46,632 nt of DNA from Herpetosiphonaceae bacterium (GCA_036374795.1 DASUTC010000197.1:1-46632); one strand, 5' to 3'. Counted from the first letter of the stretch, positions 16,416 through 24,601 are shown. Numbers and translations: made by a program. Notes: generated by a model from the sequence alone, not told the origin.

Positions 16416-17516
16416 ATGCACACGATGGTACAAGGCCAGGAAACCGCAGAGAAGAGCGCCAGATCGCTGGCGGTGATCGAACATACCGATGCCACCGCGT
16501 GGGATACACTGGTCGGGCAGCATGCGCAGGGGCATATGCTCCAGAGCTGGGCCTGGGGCGAACTCAAGCAGCAGTTTGGCTGGCAGCCGCTTCGGGTGTC
16601 GGTCACGGATGGCGCGGCGGTCGCCGCCGCGCAGGTGTTGATTCGCCCGCTCTATGGCCTATCCGTGGCCTATGTGCCGCGCGGCCCGCTGTTTGCCGCC
16701 GACGAGACGCTCAATTACGCGCTGCTTCAGACGCTCCAACGAATCGCGCGGCGGCGGCGAGCCGCGTTCCTGCGGCTTGAGCCCAACATGCCGGAGACGA
16801 GCGACGCCACGAAAGCCCTGCACTCCTGGCTACAGGTCCAGCGCTTCGTGGTCGCCGCGCCGATGCAGCCGCGCTCGTCGATCCACCTGGATCTCACGCC
16901 CGCGCCTGATGCGCTGTTTGCCGCGTTCTCGAAAGGCCATCGCGCGGATGTGCGCCGGGCCGAGCGTAACGGCGTTACGGTGCGCGTCGGCACTACCGAC
17001 GCCGATCTGGACACGTTCTATACGATCATGCAGGCGACGGGCGAGCGCCAGAGCTTCGCGATTCATGCACGCGGCTACTACCAGGCGGCGCTGCGGCTCT
17101 TTGGCGACGCGGCGCGGCTATTGATCGCGGAGCACGATGGCGCGGCGCTCGCGGCGTTTTTGGTGTTTGGCTGGGGTCGGGAAGCGACGTATATGTACAG
17201 CGGCTCGACCGAAAGCGGGCTGAAGCAGGGCGCGAATCACCTGCTACAATGGCACGCGATCCAGTGGGCGCGGGAGCGCGGCTGCACGATCTATGATCTG
17301 TGGGGCATTCCCGATGCGTTCGGCCAGATGGCCCATGCGTCGAGCGATGAGCAAGCGCGGCTGGAACAAGCAGCGAAAGAACATCCCTTGTACGGCGTGT
17401 ACCGCTTCAAAAAAGGCTGGGGCGGCCACGTCGTGCGCTACCTACCCGCGTATGATCGCGTTTATCTCGCGCCGCTCTACTGGCTATGGCAGCGTCGGCG
17501 CGGCGGAGGCGAATGA
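16416..17516 (+). CDS. FemAB-family peptidoglycan bridge aminoacyltransferase
   Basis: A 366-aa protein (a GTG two codons earlier at 16410 is an alternative start). It belongs to the FemABX class, which use aminoacyl-tRNA to add amino acids to the peptide side chain of lipid II or peptidoglycan. Visible are the N-terminal GNAT-like half with HMLQSWAWGELKQQFGWQP and YVPRGPLF, the ARRRRAAFLRLEPNM segment, FSKGHRADVRRAERNGV, and the second half with LIAEHDGAALAAFLVFGWGR, YMYSGSTES, GANHLLQWHAIQWARERGC and YDLWGIPD. The C-terminal KKGWGGHVVRYLPAYD is a family hallmark. Its stop overlaps the next gene (ATGA). MurE lies two genes downstream, supporting a role in cross-bridge formation; the amino acid added is unknown. 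Confidence 0.87.
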   Translation: MHTMVQGQETAEKSARSLAVIEHTDATAWDTLVGQHAQGHMLQSWAWGELKQQFGWQPLRVSVTDGAAVAAAQVLIRPLYGLSVAYVPRGPLFAADETLNYALLQTLQRIARRRRAAFLRLEPNMPETSDATKALHSWLQVQRFVVAAPMQPRSSIHLDLTPAPDALFAAFSKGHRADVRRAERNGVTVRVGTTDADLDTFYTIMQATGERQSFAIHARGYYQAALRLFGDAARLLIAEHDGAALAAFLVFGWGREATYMYSGSTESGLKQGANHLLQWHAIQWARERGCTIYDLWGIPDAFGQMAHASSDEQARLEQAAKEHPLYGVYRFKKGWGGHVVRYLPAYDRVYLAPLYWLWQRRRGGGE

Positions 17517-18343
17517 TGCAGCCCGAACCTCTTCCGAATCTGCAACTGGTTGCGCTTGAGCGCTGTGTGCTTCACGAGTCGACCGATCCTGCGCGCGTCT
17601 CGCGGCTGATGAACGATCTGGCGCGCGAAGATGTGCTGCGCAATCCCCCGATCGTGGCGCGCTATGCCCGCACCGACCGCCTGATGGTGCTGGATGGGGC
17701 GACTCGAACCACGGCGATGGGCGAGCTTGGCTTCGAGGCGATCCCGGTACAGATCGTCAACTACGTCGATTCGCGCATCGAGCTGCATACCTGGGCGCAC
17801 CTGCTCCATAACATCAACACGCATTCGTTGCTCCGCGCGCTCCGCGCGCTCGATCAGGCCAAGATCTATGCGGTCGATGCCCAGGATGCCGAGCGGAGCG
17901 TCCGCGAGCGAGCACTGCTCGGCGCGCTGATCTCATCCGACGGCGATGCCTGGGCGATTGAAGGCGGCGCGGCGCTCTCCGATGAGGCGCATCTGCTGGA
18001 GACAGTCTTTCGGTGCTACGCGCAGCGGTCGACGATCCAGCGCCTGCCGCACGACGAGCGGCTCACTCCGGCAAGCCTGCCAGTGGGAACGATCGCGGTA
18101 ATCTTCCGGCACTACACCAAGCTCGATCTGCTGGAGCTGACCAACACGGGCGGGATTCTGCCCGCCGGGATCACGCGGCATATCATCCCTGGGCGGGTGC
18201 TGCGGCTCAACACGCCGCTGTCGATGCTGCGCTCCGCAACGTTCGCCGCGCAGCAAAACTGGTTCGCCGCGTGGGTCGCAGAGCGGATCGCCAGCGGTCA
18301 TGCCCGGCTGTACAACGAGCCGACGTGGCTGTTTGATGAGTGA
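17513..18343 (+). CDS. ParB-like (SbnI/SerK-type) protein, possible serine kinase
   Basis: A 276-aa protein starting at the ATGATG that overlaps the FemAB stop by 4 bases. The N-terminal ParB/Srx fold shows LVALERCVLHESTDPARVSR, LRNPPIVARYARTDRLMVLD and GATRTTAMGELGFEAIPVQI; the LDGATR motif (60-65) is the nucleotide-binding signature shared with SbnI and archaeal SerK, which phosphorylate free L-serine. The C-terminal half (after about residue 120) is not ParB-like and includes LPVGTIAVIFRHYTKLDLLEL. Serine kinase activity is inferred from family resemblance; a regulatory role, as also shown for SbnI, is possible. Coupling to a FemAB gene hints that serine or phosphoserine handling is tied to wall synthesis. 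Confidence 0.7.
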   Translation: MMQPEPLPNLQLVALERCVLHESTDPARVSRLMNDLAREDVLRNPPIVARYARTDRLMVLDGATRTTAMGELGFEAIPVQIVNYVDSRIELHTWAHLLHNINTHSLLRALRALDQAKIYAVDAQDAERSVRERALLGALISSDGDAWAIEGGAALSDEAHLLETVFRCYAQRSTIQRLPHDERLTPASLPVGTIAVIFRHYTKLDLLELTNTGGILPAGITRHIIPGRVLRLNTPLSMLRSATFAAQQNWFAAWVAERIASGHARLYNEPTWLFDE

Positions 18344-18350
18344 GACGCGA

Positions 18351-18430
18351 ACAACGAACCGGGTGCCCTTTGGGCGCACAAAGAACAAAGCAGGGAGTCT
18401 CCTGCGCTCTGTTCTTTGTTCGTTGTTTGT
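18351..18430 (+). repeat. Intergenic-family hairpin, copy 8, before murE
   Basis: AACAACGAAC and CAAAGAACAAAG on the left pair with CTCTGTTCTTTG and TTCGTTGTT on the right around an inner GCAGGGAG/CTCCTGC stem. The left arm is interrupted by GGGTGCCCTTTGGGCGCA, the reverse complement of the palindromic module found at 29210 and 43395-43525. It may work as a partial terminator or attenuator ahead of murE, because the right arm is T-rich. Confidence 0.75.
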
Positions 18431-18445
18431 ATAAAAGGATCATCC

Positions 18446-19978
18446 ATGAATCTTGCCCAACTTATCGCCGATCTGCCCGATGCACAGGTCACGGGAGCGC
18501 GTGAGGTTGCGATCAGCGGTGTGACCTACGACTCGCGCAAGGTGGTGCCCGGCAGCGTGTTCGTGGCGATCAAAGGCACGCATGTCGATGGGCATCGCTT
18601 TATTCCGCAGGCGCTCCAGCAGGGCGCGGCGGCGATCGTGTACGAAGATCAGGCGGCGCTGACCGAGGCTATGCCCGACACGGCGACGTTCGTGCGGGTG
18701 CCGTGCTCGCGGGCCGCGCTCTCGCCGATCGCGGCGGCGTTCTACGACTATCCGGGCCGCGCGCTGCGGGTGGTGGGTGTTACCGGCTCGAAGGGCAAGA
18801 CGACGACCTCGACGTTGATCGCGCATGTGCTCGACACCGAAGGCCATACCAGCGGCCTGATGACGACGGTCGATTTCAAGATCGGGCCGCGCTGGTGGAG
18901 CAATCTGACCCGCCAGACGACGCCTGAGGCGCTCGAAGTGCAGCAGATGCTTCGCGAGATGCTCGACGCGGGCTGCGACTACGCGGTAGTCGAGGCGTCG
19001 TCGCACGGGCTGTCGCCGCAGTGGAACCGGGTGGGCGACTGTGATTTCGACGTGGCGGTGCTGACCAATCTGACTCACGAGCATCTGGACTACCACGGCT
19101 CGATCGAGCAGTATCGCCGCGACAAAGCGCGGCTCTTCGAGCTGCTGCACGTGGGACAGGCCGGGCAGGGCGGGCGGAAGACGGCGGTGATCAACCTGGA
19201 TGATCCCAGCGCCCCGTTCTTTATCGACGCCGCGGGCGCTGCCGATGTGATCACCTACGCGCTGCACAATCCCTCGGCGCTGGTGCGGCCCTACGATGTC
19301 GATCTGACGCGCGACGGCGTGAGCTACACGGCTACCACGCCCTGGGGCGATGTCGCGATCGATCTGGCGATTCCGGGCGAGTTCAATGTGCTCAACTCGC
19401 TGGCGGCGCTGAGCGTCGGTCTGTCGCAGGGCATCTCCGGCGCGGCGATTGCTGCGGCGCTGCGGGCGGTCGGCGGTGTGAATGGGCGCATGGAGCGCGT
19501 CGAGCTGGGCCAGCCGTTTACAGTCGTCGTCGATTACGCGCACAACCCCGACTCGTTCGAGCAGGTGATGGGCATGATGCGTCCGCTCACGAAAGGCAAG
19601 CTGATCAGCGTCTTTGGCTCGGCTGGCGAGCGCGACCACGAGAAGCGCGCGATCCAGGGCGAGATCGCCGGGCGCTACTGCGATCTGGTGATCATCGCCG
19701 ACGAAGATCCGCGCGACGAGGACCGCGAGGCGATTCTGGCCGAGATCGCGGCGGGTGTGCAGCGGACGGGCAAGCGCGAGGGCCGCGATTATCTGCTGAT
19801 CGCCGATCGGGCACAGGCGCTACGGGAGGCGTTTCGGCGCGCGCAGCCCGGCGATATTGTGCTGCTGCTCGGCAAAGGCCACGAGTCGTGCATCATCTAC
19901 GAGAGCGGTCGAAAGCTGCCGTGGTCGGAGCGCGGCGAGGCCGAGCAGGCGCTGCGCGAGATGGGTTTCAATGGATAA
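18446..19978 (+). CDS. murE: UDP-N-acetylmuramoyl-tripeptide synthetase MurE
   Basis: A 510-aa cytoplasmic Mur ligase that adds the third residue to UDP-MurNAc-L-Ala-D-Glu. AAAAGGA sits six bases before ATG 18446, so the longer TTG frame is rejected. The domains are an N-terminal UMP-binding domain (GVTYDSRKVVPGSVFVAIKG), a central ATPase with GVTGSKGKTTT, LTRQTTPE, EASSHGL and LTNLTHEHLDYHGS, and a C-terminal domain with DYAHNPDSFEQVM. At the side-chain-recognition position it reads DEDPRDED rather than the DNPR of diaminopimelate-adding MurE. Chloroflexia are known for ornithine-type walls, so the third residue may not be diaminopimelate, but specificity is not settled by sequence. The carbamylated lysine lies in the YRRDKARLF segment. 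Confidence 0.95.
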   Translation: MNLAQLIADLPDAQVTGAREVAISGVTYDSRKVVPGSVFVAIKGTHVDGHRFIPQALQQGAAAIVYEDQAALTEAMPDTATFVRVPCSRAALSPIAAAFYDYPGRALRVVGVTGSKGKTTTSTLIAHVLDTEGHTSGLMTTVDFKIGPRWWSNLTRQTTPEALEVQQMLREMLDAGCDYAVVEASSHGLSPQWNRVGDCDFDVAVLTNLTHEHLDYHGSIEQYRRDKARLFELLHVGQAGQGGRKTAVINLDDPSAPFFIDAAGAADVITYALHNPSALVRPYDVDLTRDGVSYTATTPWGDVAIDLAIPGEFNVLNSLAALSVGLSQGISGAAIAAALRAVGGVNGRMERVELGQPFTVVVDYAHNPDSFEQVMGMMRPLTKGKLISVFGSAGERDHEKRAIQGEIAGRYCDLVIIADEDPRDEDREAILAEIAAGVQRTGKREGRDYLLIADRAQALREAFRRAQPGDIVLLLGKGHESCIIYESGRKLPWSERGEAEQALREMGFNG

Positions 19979-20052
19979 AGAACAAGAGAACAAGAGAACA
20001 AGGGATCTTGGGCTTTTTTTGTTCCTTTGTTCCTTTGTTCCTTTGTTCCTTT
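19973..20052. repeat. Intergenic-family repeat tract, copy 9, acting as a bidirectional terminator
   Basis: The left arm has AAAGAACAAGAGAACAAGAG units; the right arm is a perfect four-fold tandem repeat of GTTCCTTT (20021-20052). Between them is GGGATCTTGGGCTTTTTTT, with seven T residues. The arms are largely complementary, so this hairpin probably terminates murE (+) and the GHMP kinase gene (-). It shows the 8-nt unit most clearly. Confidence 0.8.
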
Positions 20053-21075
20053 CTACGGCTGCGCTTTCCAGGCGTGAACGCCCGTGCGCGTGAAGGAGAA
20101 GGGCCGCACGCGCACGCCTGCGGCGGTCAGCGCCTCCTCAAGCTCCAGCCGACGGTCAAAGGGGCAGCAGAAGCACATAAAGCCGCCGCCGCCAGCGCCG
20201 GAGAGCTTGCCGCCCCACGCGCCGTGCTCGCGGGCGATGGCATAGACCTGATCGACCAGCGGCGAGGCGATATGCGGCGAGAAGGCTTTTTTGACCTCCC
20301 AGGCCTCGTGCAGCAAGCGCCCGAAGTCGGGGATGCGTGCCGCGCGCAGCAGCTTGACCGACTCGTCGACAAATGCTTTCGTCTCGTGATGATAGCGCAG
20401 CGTATCGCCCTCGCGCATGCGGCGGACCTGATCGTTGACCACGTTGCGCGTGAGCATCTGCCGATCGCCGATAAAGCCGATCACCAGGGTTGACTCCAGC
20501 TCCAGCAGCGCCGACTCATCCGTAACCACCGGCTCGACGATCGCATCGCCCGCGCCGAAGTGGTAGACGTTCATGCCGCCGAAGGCCGCCGCGTACTGAT
20601 CCTGCCAGCCGCCGGAGATGCCCAGGTCCTCGCGCTCGATGCGGTAGGCGAGCTTCGCCAGATCGTGCGGGCCGATCCCAAGCTCAAAGGCGGCATCCAG
20701 CACCTTGAGCATCGCCACCACCAGCGCCGACGACGAGCCGAGGCCGGAGCCCGGCGGCACGTCGCTGAACATCACGATCTCAACGCCGTCGATCTCAGGA
20801 TGCGCGTTCATCACCGCCTGCGGCAGCGGCAGGTTGCCGTTCCAGGCGCGTCCCGCCACCGTCTGCGTAATCGTCGCGAGGTCGAGCGAGCGGATGATCA
20901 CGCCGGGCTTGCCGGTGGGCCGCAGCATACAGCGCACATACTTATCGATCGTGCAGTTGAGCACTTTGCCGCCGTACAGCTCAGGATACGGGCTAACATC
21001 GGTGCCGCCGCCGAAGAATCCGATGCGCATCGGCGCTTTTGCTTTATAGATATTCTGCATAGGGTTGATTACCAT
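20053..21075 (-). CDS. hddA: GHMP kinase, D-glycero-D-manno-heptose 7-phosphate kinase-like
   Basis: A 340-aa sugar-1-kinase of the GHMP superfamily. KAPMRIGFFGGGTD opens the fold, the phosphate loop is PPGSGLGSSSA at 107-117, YRIEREDLGISGGWQDQYAAAFGG is the HddA/fucokinase-like motif 2 region, and GGKLSGAGGGGFMCFCCP is motif 3. Homologues phosphorylate the anomeric carbon of a heptose 7-phosphate for activation as a GDP-sugar in glycan or S-layer synthesis. No other heptose genes are seen here, so the exact sugar is uncertain. It is 17 nt downstream of the translin-like gene and probably cotranscribed with it. The ATG at 21060 is a possible alternative start. Confidence 0.85.
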   Translation of the reverse strand: MVINPMQNIYKAKAPMRIGFFGGGTDVSPYPELYGGKVLNCTIDKYVRCMLRPTGKPGVIIRSLDLATITQTVAGRAWNGNLPLPQAVMNAHPEIDGVEIVMFSDVPPGSGLGSSSALVVAMLKVLDAAFELGIGPHDLAKLAYRIEREDLGISGGWQDQYAAAFGGMNVYHFGAGDAIVEPVVTDESALLELESTLVIGFIGDRQMLTRNVVNDQVRRMREGDTLRYHHETKAFVDESVKLLRAARIPDFGRLLHEAWEVKKAFSPHIASPLVDQVYAIAREHGAWGGKLSGAGGGGFMCFCCPFDRRLELEEALTAAGVRVRPFSFTRTGVHAWKAQP

Positions 21076-21092
21076 ACATGCGGTTTGTTGGG

Positions 21093-21728
21093 CTACTCCT
21101 GCGCCGGAAGCCGCGACTCAACCTGGGCGAGCGCGGCCATCAGGTGATCTTGCCGGATCGCCGCCGTCAGATCGCCGCGTGTGCGCTCCAGCACGGCCCG
21201 CAGCGCGTCGGTGGTGCGGCGCAGGCCGCCGGTAACGCCGTCGGGATAATCGACGGTGACGAGCCGGCTGTACACGTCGTCCATCACCTCAAGAAGCTGC
21301 TCGCCGGTGGTGACATCGCCTTTGCGCAGGCCATCCAGAATATAGCGGCGCAGCTCGCTGGCAGCCTCGGCCAGGCCGTTGAGATAGGCGGCAGGCTCGA
21401 CCGCGATCTGCTCCGGGCTGGGCAGATCGATGCCGCGCACCATGGCATAGACCAGCCGCGCCTCGGCATACTCCTTGAAGGCATCCTGGCTGTAGCCCGC
21501 GTTCAAAATCGCGGAGTGTTCGGTCAGGCGGGCGCGCAGCTCCGTGGCGATCCGGTCGGCCTCGCCCAGCATTGTCTCGGCACTAGCCCACTCATGGCGA
21601 TGTGTGGCGCGAATCGCGTTGGCGCACTGGCGAATCAGGCTGCGCGACGTAGCCAGCGCGGTTTCACGCGCCTGGTTCGTCTCATCGAGACGAGCAATCG
21701 CCGCTTCAACAATCGTTTCAAGATTCAT
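21093..21728 (-). CDS. Translin-family protein
   Basis: A 211-aa, nearly all-helical protein. The C-terminal segment VDYPDGVTGGLRRTTDALRA, then VLERTRGDLTAAIRQDHLM, matches the strongly conserved end of the translin/TRAX family. The N-terminal ETALATSRSLIRQCANAIRA and AYLNGLAEAASELRRYILDGLRKGD follow translin helices 1 and 4-5. Eukaryotic translin forms octameric rings that bind single-stranded RNA and DNA, and TRAX gives RNase activity; bacterial and archaeal members are little studied. The acidic residues that define the TRAX nuclease site could not be assigned by eye. It is upstream of, and likely cotranscribed with, the GHMP kinase gene. Confidence 0.8.
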   Translation of the reverse strand: MNLETIVEAAIARLDETNQARETALATSRSLIRQCANAIRATHRHEWASAETMLGEADRIATELRARLTEHSAILNAGYSQDAFKEYAEARLVYAMVRGIDLPSPEQIAVEPAAYLNGLAEAASELRRYILDGLRKGDVTTGEQLLEVMDDVYSRLVTVDYPDGVTGGLRRTTDALRAVLERTRGDLTAAIRQDHLMAALAQVESRLPAQE

Positions 21729-21791
21729 AGCATCCTACAGGTTACAAAATATGTGTCCATGCCGGGGCGAAGGTATCCGGCGCGCATCTCG

Positions 21792-22346
21792 CTAGCCGTC
21801 GAGCAGCACGTAGCGGAAATAGCGCCCGATCTCCTGGGCCACGCCGCCGATGTTGATGTCGCTGTCGGCTCCGACGGGCGCGCTCATCAGGCGCAACCGC
21901 TGATCGTGGGCGATCTTCAGCAGCCGCAGCATCTCGACCGGCTCGGCGATCAGCAGCGCGCTGGTCAGGTGATCGCGTTCGAGCGCCTGTCTGGCGGCGG
22001 CAAGCTGCGCGCGCTGCTGCGCGGCTTGCAGCTCGATCACGGCCTCGTCTTTGACGCCCCGACTTTGCAGCGTGGCGCGGCTCTCGGCGACATCCGCACC
22101 GGCCAGCAAGATCCGCGAAACCTTGCCCTCGATGTAGAGCCTGCGCGCATGCTCCAGCCGCGTCGTCGATCCCGCACCATCGGTCAACATAACGATCGCG
22201 GCGTCGGCTGGCTGGTTATCGCTGCGTCCCGCCTGGAGCATGATCGCCGCGCCGGTGCCGAACGCGATCAGCACAATCAGCAGCAGCAGCGACAGGATGC
22301 GCCGAAACGAGCGCCAGAGCGCGACTGTAGAAATCCGTGGAGTCAT
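21792..22346 (-). CDS. YdcF/SanA-like DUF218 membrane-anchored protein
   Basis: The frame runs to 22487, but ATG 22346 is chosen: it gives a 184-aa protein with MTPRISTVALWRSFRR followed by the hydrophobic segment ILSLLLLIVLIAFGTGAAIML, and a TATAAT lies 7 nt upstream. The extracytoplasmic domain starts ADAAIVMLTDGAGSTTRLEHARRLY and includes KVSRILLAGADVAESRATLQSRGVKDEAVI, the pattern of the DUF218 (YdcF/ElyC/SanA) family. These proteins affect envelope integrity; their chemistry is unclear. No ribosome-binding site precedes the ATG, consistent with a leaderless mRNA. Confidence 0.75.
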   Translation of the reverse strand: MTPRISTVALWRSFRRILSLLLLIVLIAFGTGAAIMLQAGRSDNQPADAAIVMLTDGAGSTTRLEHARRLYIEGKVSRILLAGADVAESRATLQSRGVKDEAVIELQAAQQRAQLAAARQALERDHLTSALLIAEPVEMLRLLKIAHDQRLRLMSAPVGADSDINIGGVAQEIGRYFRYVLLDG

Positions 22347-22353
22347 GCCGCAC

Positions 22354-22359
22354 ATTATA
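22354..22359 (-). promoter_or_regulatory. -10 box of a leaderless transcript (YdcF-like gene)
   Basis: On the minus strand TATAAT occupies 22359-22354, seven bases before the ATG at 22346. Together with the absence of a Shine-Dalgarno this places the transcript start at or very near the start codon. Confidence 0.6.
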
Positions 22360-22385
22360 CACGAACCGATCAGGGTCTTTGTTTC

Positions 22386-22416
22386 TTGACATTGTTTATC
22401 AACTATATGATAAAAT
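22386..22416 (+). promoter_or_regulatory. Promoter of the DUF4395 gene
   Basis: A consensus TTGACA (22386-22391) followed by the AT-rich ATATGATAAAAT. Usable -10 choices are GATAAA (17-nt spacer) or TAAAAT (19-nt spacer). It is back to back with the YdcF promoter. Confidence 0.65.
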
Positions 22417-22453
22417 AGAGGTGGATTGAAGAATCGTTTCAAGGAGATCAGGC

Positions 22454-22909
22454 ATGGAACAGGAGCGACCTGCAACTCATTCATCAAGTTCCGCTGATGG
22501 CGTTCCGCTTCCGATCGTGAAGCTGAACCGTTGGGTGCTTGTTCTTGGCGTGTTGATCGGCATCGTCACGCAGCAGCCAGCGGCAACCACGATCCTGTTT
22601 GTGCTGCTGCTGCCTGCGGTGGTGCTGGGGCAGCGCTGGAGTCCGATCGCGGCACTGGGCCGCTGGCTGTTTGCAACCAAGCTCCCAGGAGCCGAACGCC
22701 AGGATCGGCGGCTGATGCGCTTCAACAATACGATCGCGCTGGCGCTGCTGGGCGCGGCGCAGATTGCCTTCGTCGCTGGCTTGCCCATGGTCGGCTGGGC
22801 GCTGGCGCTCATGGTGGCGGGAGCGGCAAGCGTGGCGCTGGCAGGCTTCTGCGTCGGCTGCTTTTTGTACTACCAGTTCAAGCTGCATCGCCGCCAGATC
22901 TTGGGCTGA
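22454..22909 (+). CDS. DUF4395 integral membrane protein
   Basis: A 151-aa protein with AAGGAG just before the ATG. After a 20-residue polar start it shows LNRWVLVLGVLIGIVTQQPA, a second span ending LLPAVVLGQRW, two spans around ALLGAAQIAFVAGLPMVGWA, and the characteristic end AGFCVGCFLYYQFKLHRR. The conserved FCVGC cysteine pair and the overall layout identify DUF4395, a family found near thioredoxin or sulfur-handling genes in other genomes. Its function is unknown, but the CxxC-like FCVGC motif suggests redox or metal chemistry. Neighbours here give no further clue. Confidence 0.85.
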   Translation: MEQERPATHSSSSADGVPLPIVKLNRWVLVLGVLIGIVTQQPAATTILFVLLLPAVVLGQRWSPIAALGRWLFATKLPGAERQDRRLMRFNNTIALALLGAAQIAFVAGLPMVGWALALMVAGAASVALAGFCVGCFLYYQFKLHRRQILG

Positions 22910-22932
22910 TCCGGCAGCGCGGCCAAAAGCAT

Positions 22933-22961
22933 GAGGTTGGTGGCTGTTGTCCACCAACCTC
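22933..22961. terminator. Bidirectional terminator between convergent genes
   Basis: GAGGTTGGTGG (22933-22943), 7-nt loop, CCACCAACCTC (22951-22961): eleven perfect pairs between DUF4395 (+) and the alpha-glucosidase gene (-). Confidence 0.75.
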
Positions 22962-22990
22962 GTTGTATTTCTGCGGCCTATCCCGATCTG

Positions 22991-24583
22991 CTACTCGATC
23001 GCCAGTAACAGGCCCTCGTCGGGCCGCAGTGTAAGCCTTGACAGCTCGACATGCCCGTCGCGATCGAGGTGAGTCGAGCAGAGGATCGTGCCGCGCGCGC
23101 TGCCCGCCGCGACATCGAGCGTCTGCTCCGACGAGCTGAAGTTGAGCGCTACCAGAATACGCTGGTCCTGCGCCTCCCGCATGTAAGCAAAGACATCGAC
23201 GCTGCCGGTATTCACCGAGCGGTGCGAGCCGATAGTCAGCGCCGGATGCGAGCGGCGAAGATCGATCAGCCGTCGGAACAGGCTTAGCATTGATCTGGGA
23301 TCGTCGCGCTGGGCGGCGACGTTGTTGACGGCATAATCGTCGGCGAGCGGCAGCCAGGGCGTGGCCGTCGAAAAGCCCGCGTTGGTCGTGGCATCCCACT
23401 GCATCGGCGTGCGCTCCGGGTCGCGGCCAAAGCCGGGCGAAAGCTGCTCCTGGGGATCGTGCGCCAGCTCGCGTGGGATCGGCACGTTATGCATGCCGAT
23501 CTCGTCGCCATAGTAGCAGGTGGGCGTGCCCCGCAGCGTCAGCAGCAACATCTGGGCGACACGCGCCTGCGCCGGGCCGATGCGACTCACCACGCGGGGC
23601 TGATCGTGGTTGCCGAGCACCCAGTTGGGCCACGCGCCAGCAGGCAGCGCGGCCTCGTACTCATCCACAGCCTGGCGGATCACGGCGGCATTCCACGGCA
23701 GCAGCACAAGCTGGAAGTTGAAGGGCAGATGCGCGCCGTCGAGCGACTCGCCGTAGTACATCATCAGGCGTGGAACCGGCAGGTAGATCTCGCCAATCAT
23801 CACGCGCTCGTGATACTCGTCGAGGACCGCGCGCATTTCGCGCACGACCGCGTGAACCTCCGGCTGATCCTCGGTATACACCTTGTGATAGCGCATCCAC
23901 GGCGGATCGCCCTCGCGCCACTCAGGATTGGGCGGATTATCGCGGAACTGCTCGTCTTTGATCAGCAGCCAGATCACATCGACGCGGAAGCCGTCCACGC
24001 CCCGATCGAGCCAGAAGCGCATCGCATCGTACATCGCCTGCCGAACCGCCGGATTGCGCCAGTTCAGGTCGGGCTGCTTGGCGTGGAAGAGATGCAGGTA
24101 ATACTGGCCGGTCGCGGCGTCGAGCTGCCACGCGCTGCCGCCGAACATCGCCTCCCAGTTGTTGGGCGGGCCGCCGTCGGGAGCCGGATCGCGCCAGATA
24201 TACCAGTCGCGCTTCGGGTTGTCGCGGCTGGAGCGCGACTCGACAAACCAGCGATGCTCGTCGGAGGAGTGATTCGGCACGAGGTCGAGCAAGACCTTCA
24301 TGCCACGGCCATGCGCCTGCGCCAGCAAGGCGTCGAAGTCGGCGAGCATGCCGAAGAGCGGATCGATATCGACGTAATCGGCGACATCGTAGCCAAAATC
24401 GGCCATCGGCGAGGGAAAGATCGGCGAGAGCCAGATCGCATCGACGCCAAGCCATGCCAGATAATCCAGGCGACCGAGAATACCTTGCAGATCGCCGGTG
24501 CCATCGCCGTTGCTATCCATAAAACTGCGCGGATAGATCTGATAGACCGTCCCCGTCTGCCACCAAAGATACGGATGTGTCAT
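22991..24583 (-). CDS. GH13 alpha-glucosidase / oligo-1,6-glucosidase type
   Basis: A 530-aa cytoplasmic glycoside hydrolase (no signal peptide). YQIYPRSFMDSNGDGTGDLQ at the N-terminus is the hallmark of the oligo-1,6-glucosidase/trehalose-hydrolase group of GH13. Catalytic residues by motif are Asp202 (GFRVDVIWLL, nucleophile), Glu265 (MIGEIYLP, acid/base) and Asp327 (LGNHDQPR, stabiliser). DLVPNHSSDEHRWF is conserved region I, and GTPTCYYGDEIGM lies in the barrel end. The C-terminal beta domain ends LRPDEGLLLAIE. It probably releases glucose from malto- or isomalto-oligosaccharides. A solute-binding lipoprotein for sugars is present at 8.7 kb but far away. Confidence 0.93.
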   Translation of the reverse strand: MTHPYLWWQTGTVYQIYPRSFMDSNGDGTGDLQGILGRLDYLAWLGVDAIWLSPIFPSPMADFGYDVADYVDIDPLFGMLADFDALLAQAHGRGMKVLLDLVPNHSSDEHRWFVESRSSRDNPKRDWYIWRDPAPDGGPPNNWEAMFGGSAWQLDAATGQYYLHLFHAKQPDLNWRNPAVRQAMYDAMRFWLDRGVDGFRVDVIWLLIKDEQFRDNPPNPEWREGDPPWMRYHKVYTEDQPEVHAVVREMRAVLDEYHERVMIGEIYLPVPRLMMYYGESLDGAHLPFNFQLVLLPWNAAVIRQAVDEYEAALPAGAWPNWVLGNHDQPRVVSRIGPAQARVAQMLLLTLRGTPTCYYGDEIGMHNVPIPRELAHDPQEQLSPGFGRDPERTPMQWDATTNAGFSTATPWLPLADDYAVNNVAAQRDDPRSMLSLFRRLIDLRRSHPALTIGSHRSVNTGSVDVFAYMREAQDQRILVALNFSSSEQTLDVAAGSARGTILCSTHLDRDGHVELSRLTLRPDEGLLLAIE

Positions 24584-24601
24584 GGTCTACACCCAGGGTG
24601 C

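Noticed and set aside
20021-20052. Possible CRISPR-like or phase-variable tandem repeat
   Set aside because: The units are contiguous 8-mers without spacers and outside coding sequence; they belong to the intergenic repeat family.
21078-22418. Long plus-strand open frame (446 codons)
   Set aside because: It lies antisense to the translin-like and YdcF-like genes, has the His/Arg/Gln-rich composition of an antisense shadow in GC-rich DNA, and has no ribosome-binding site.
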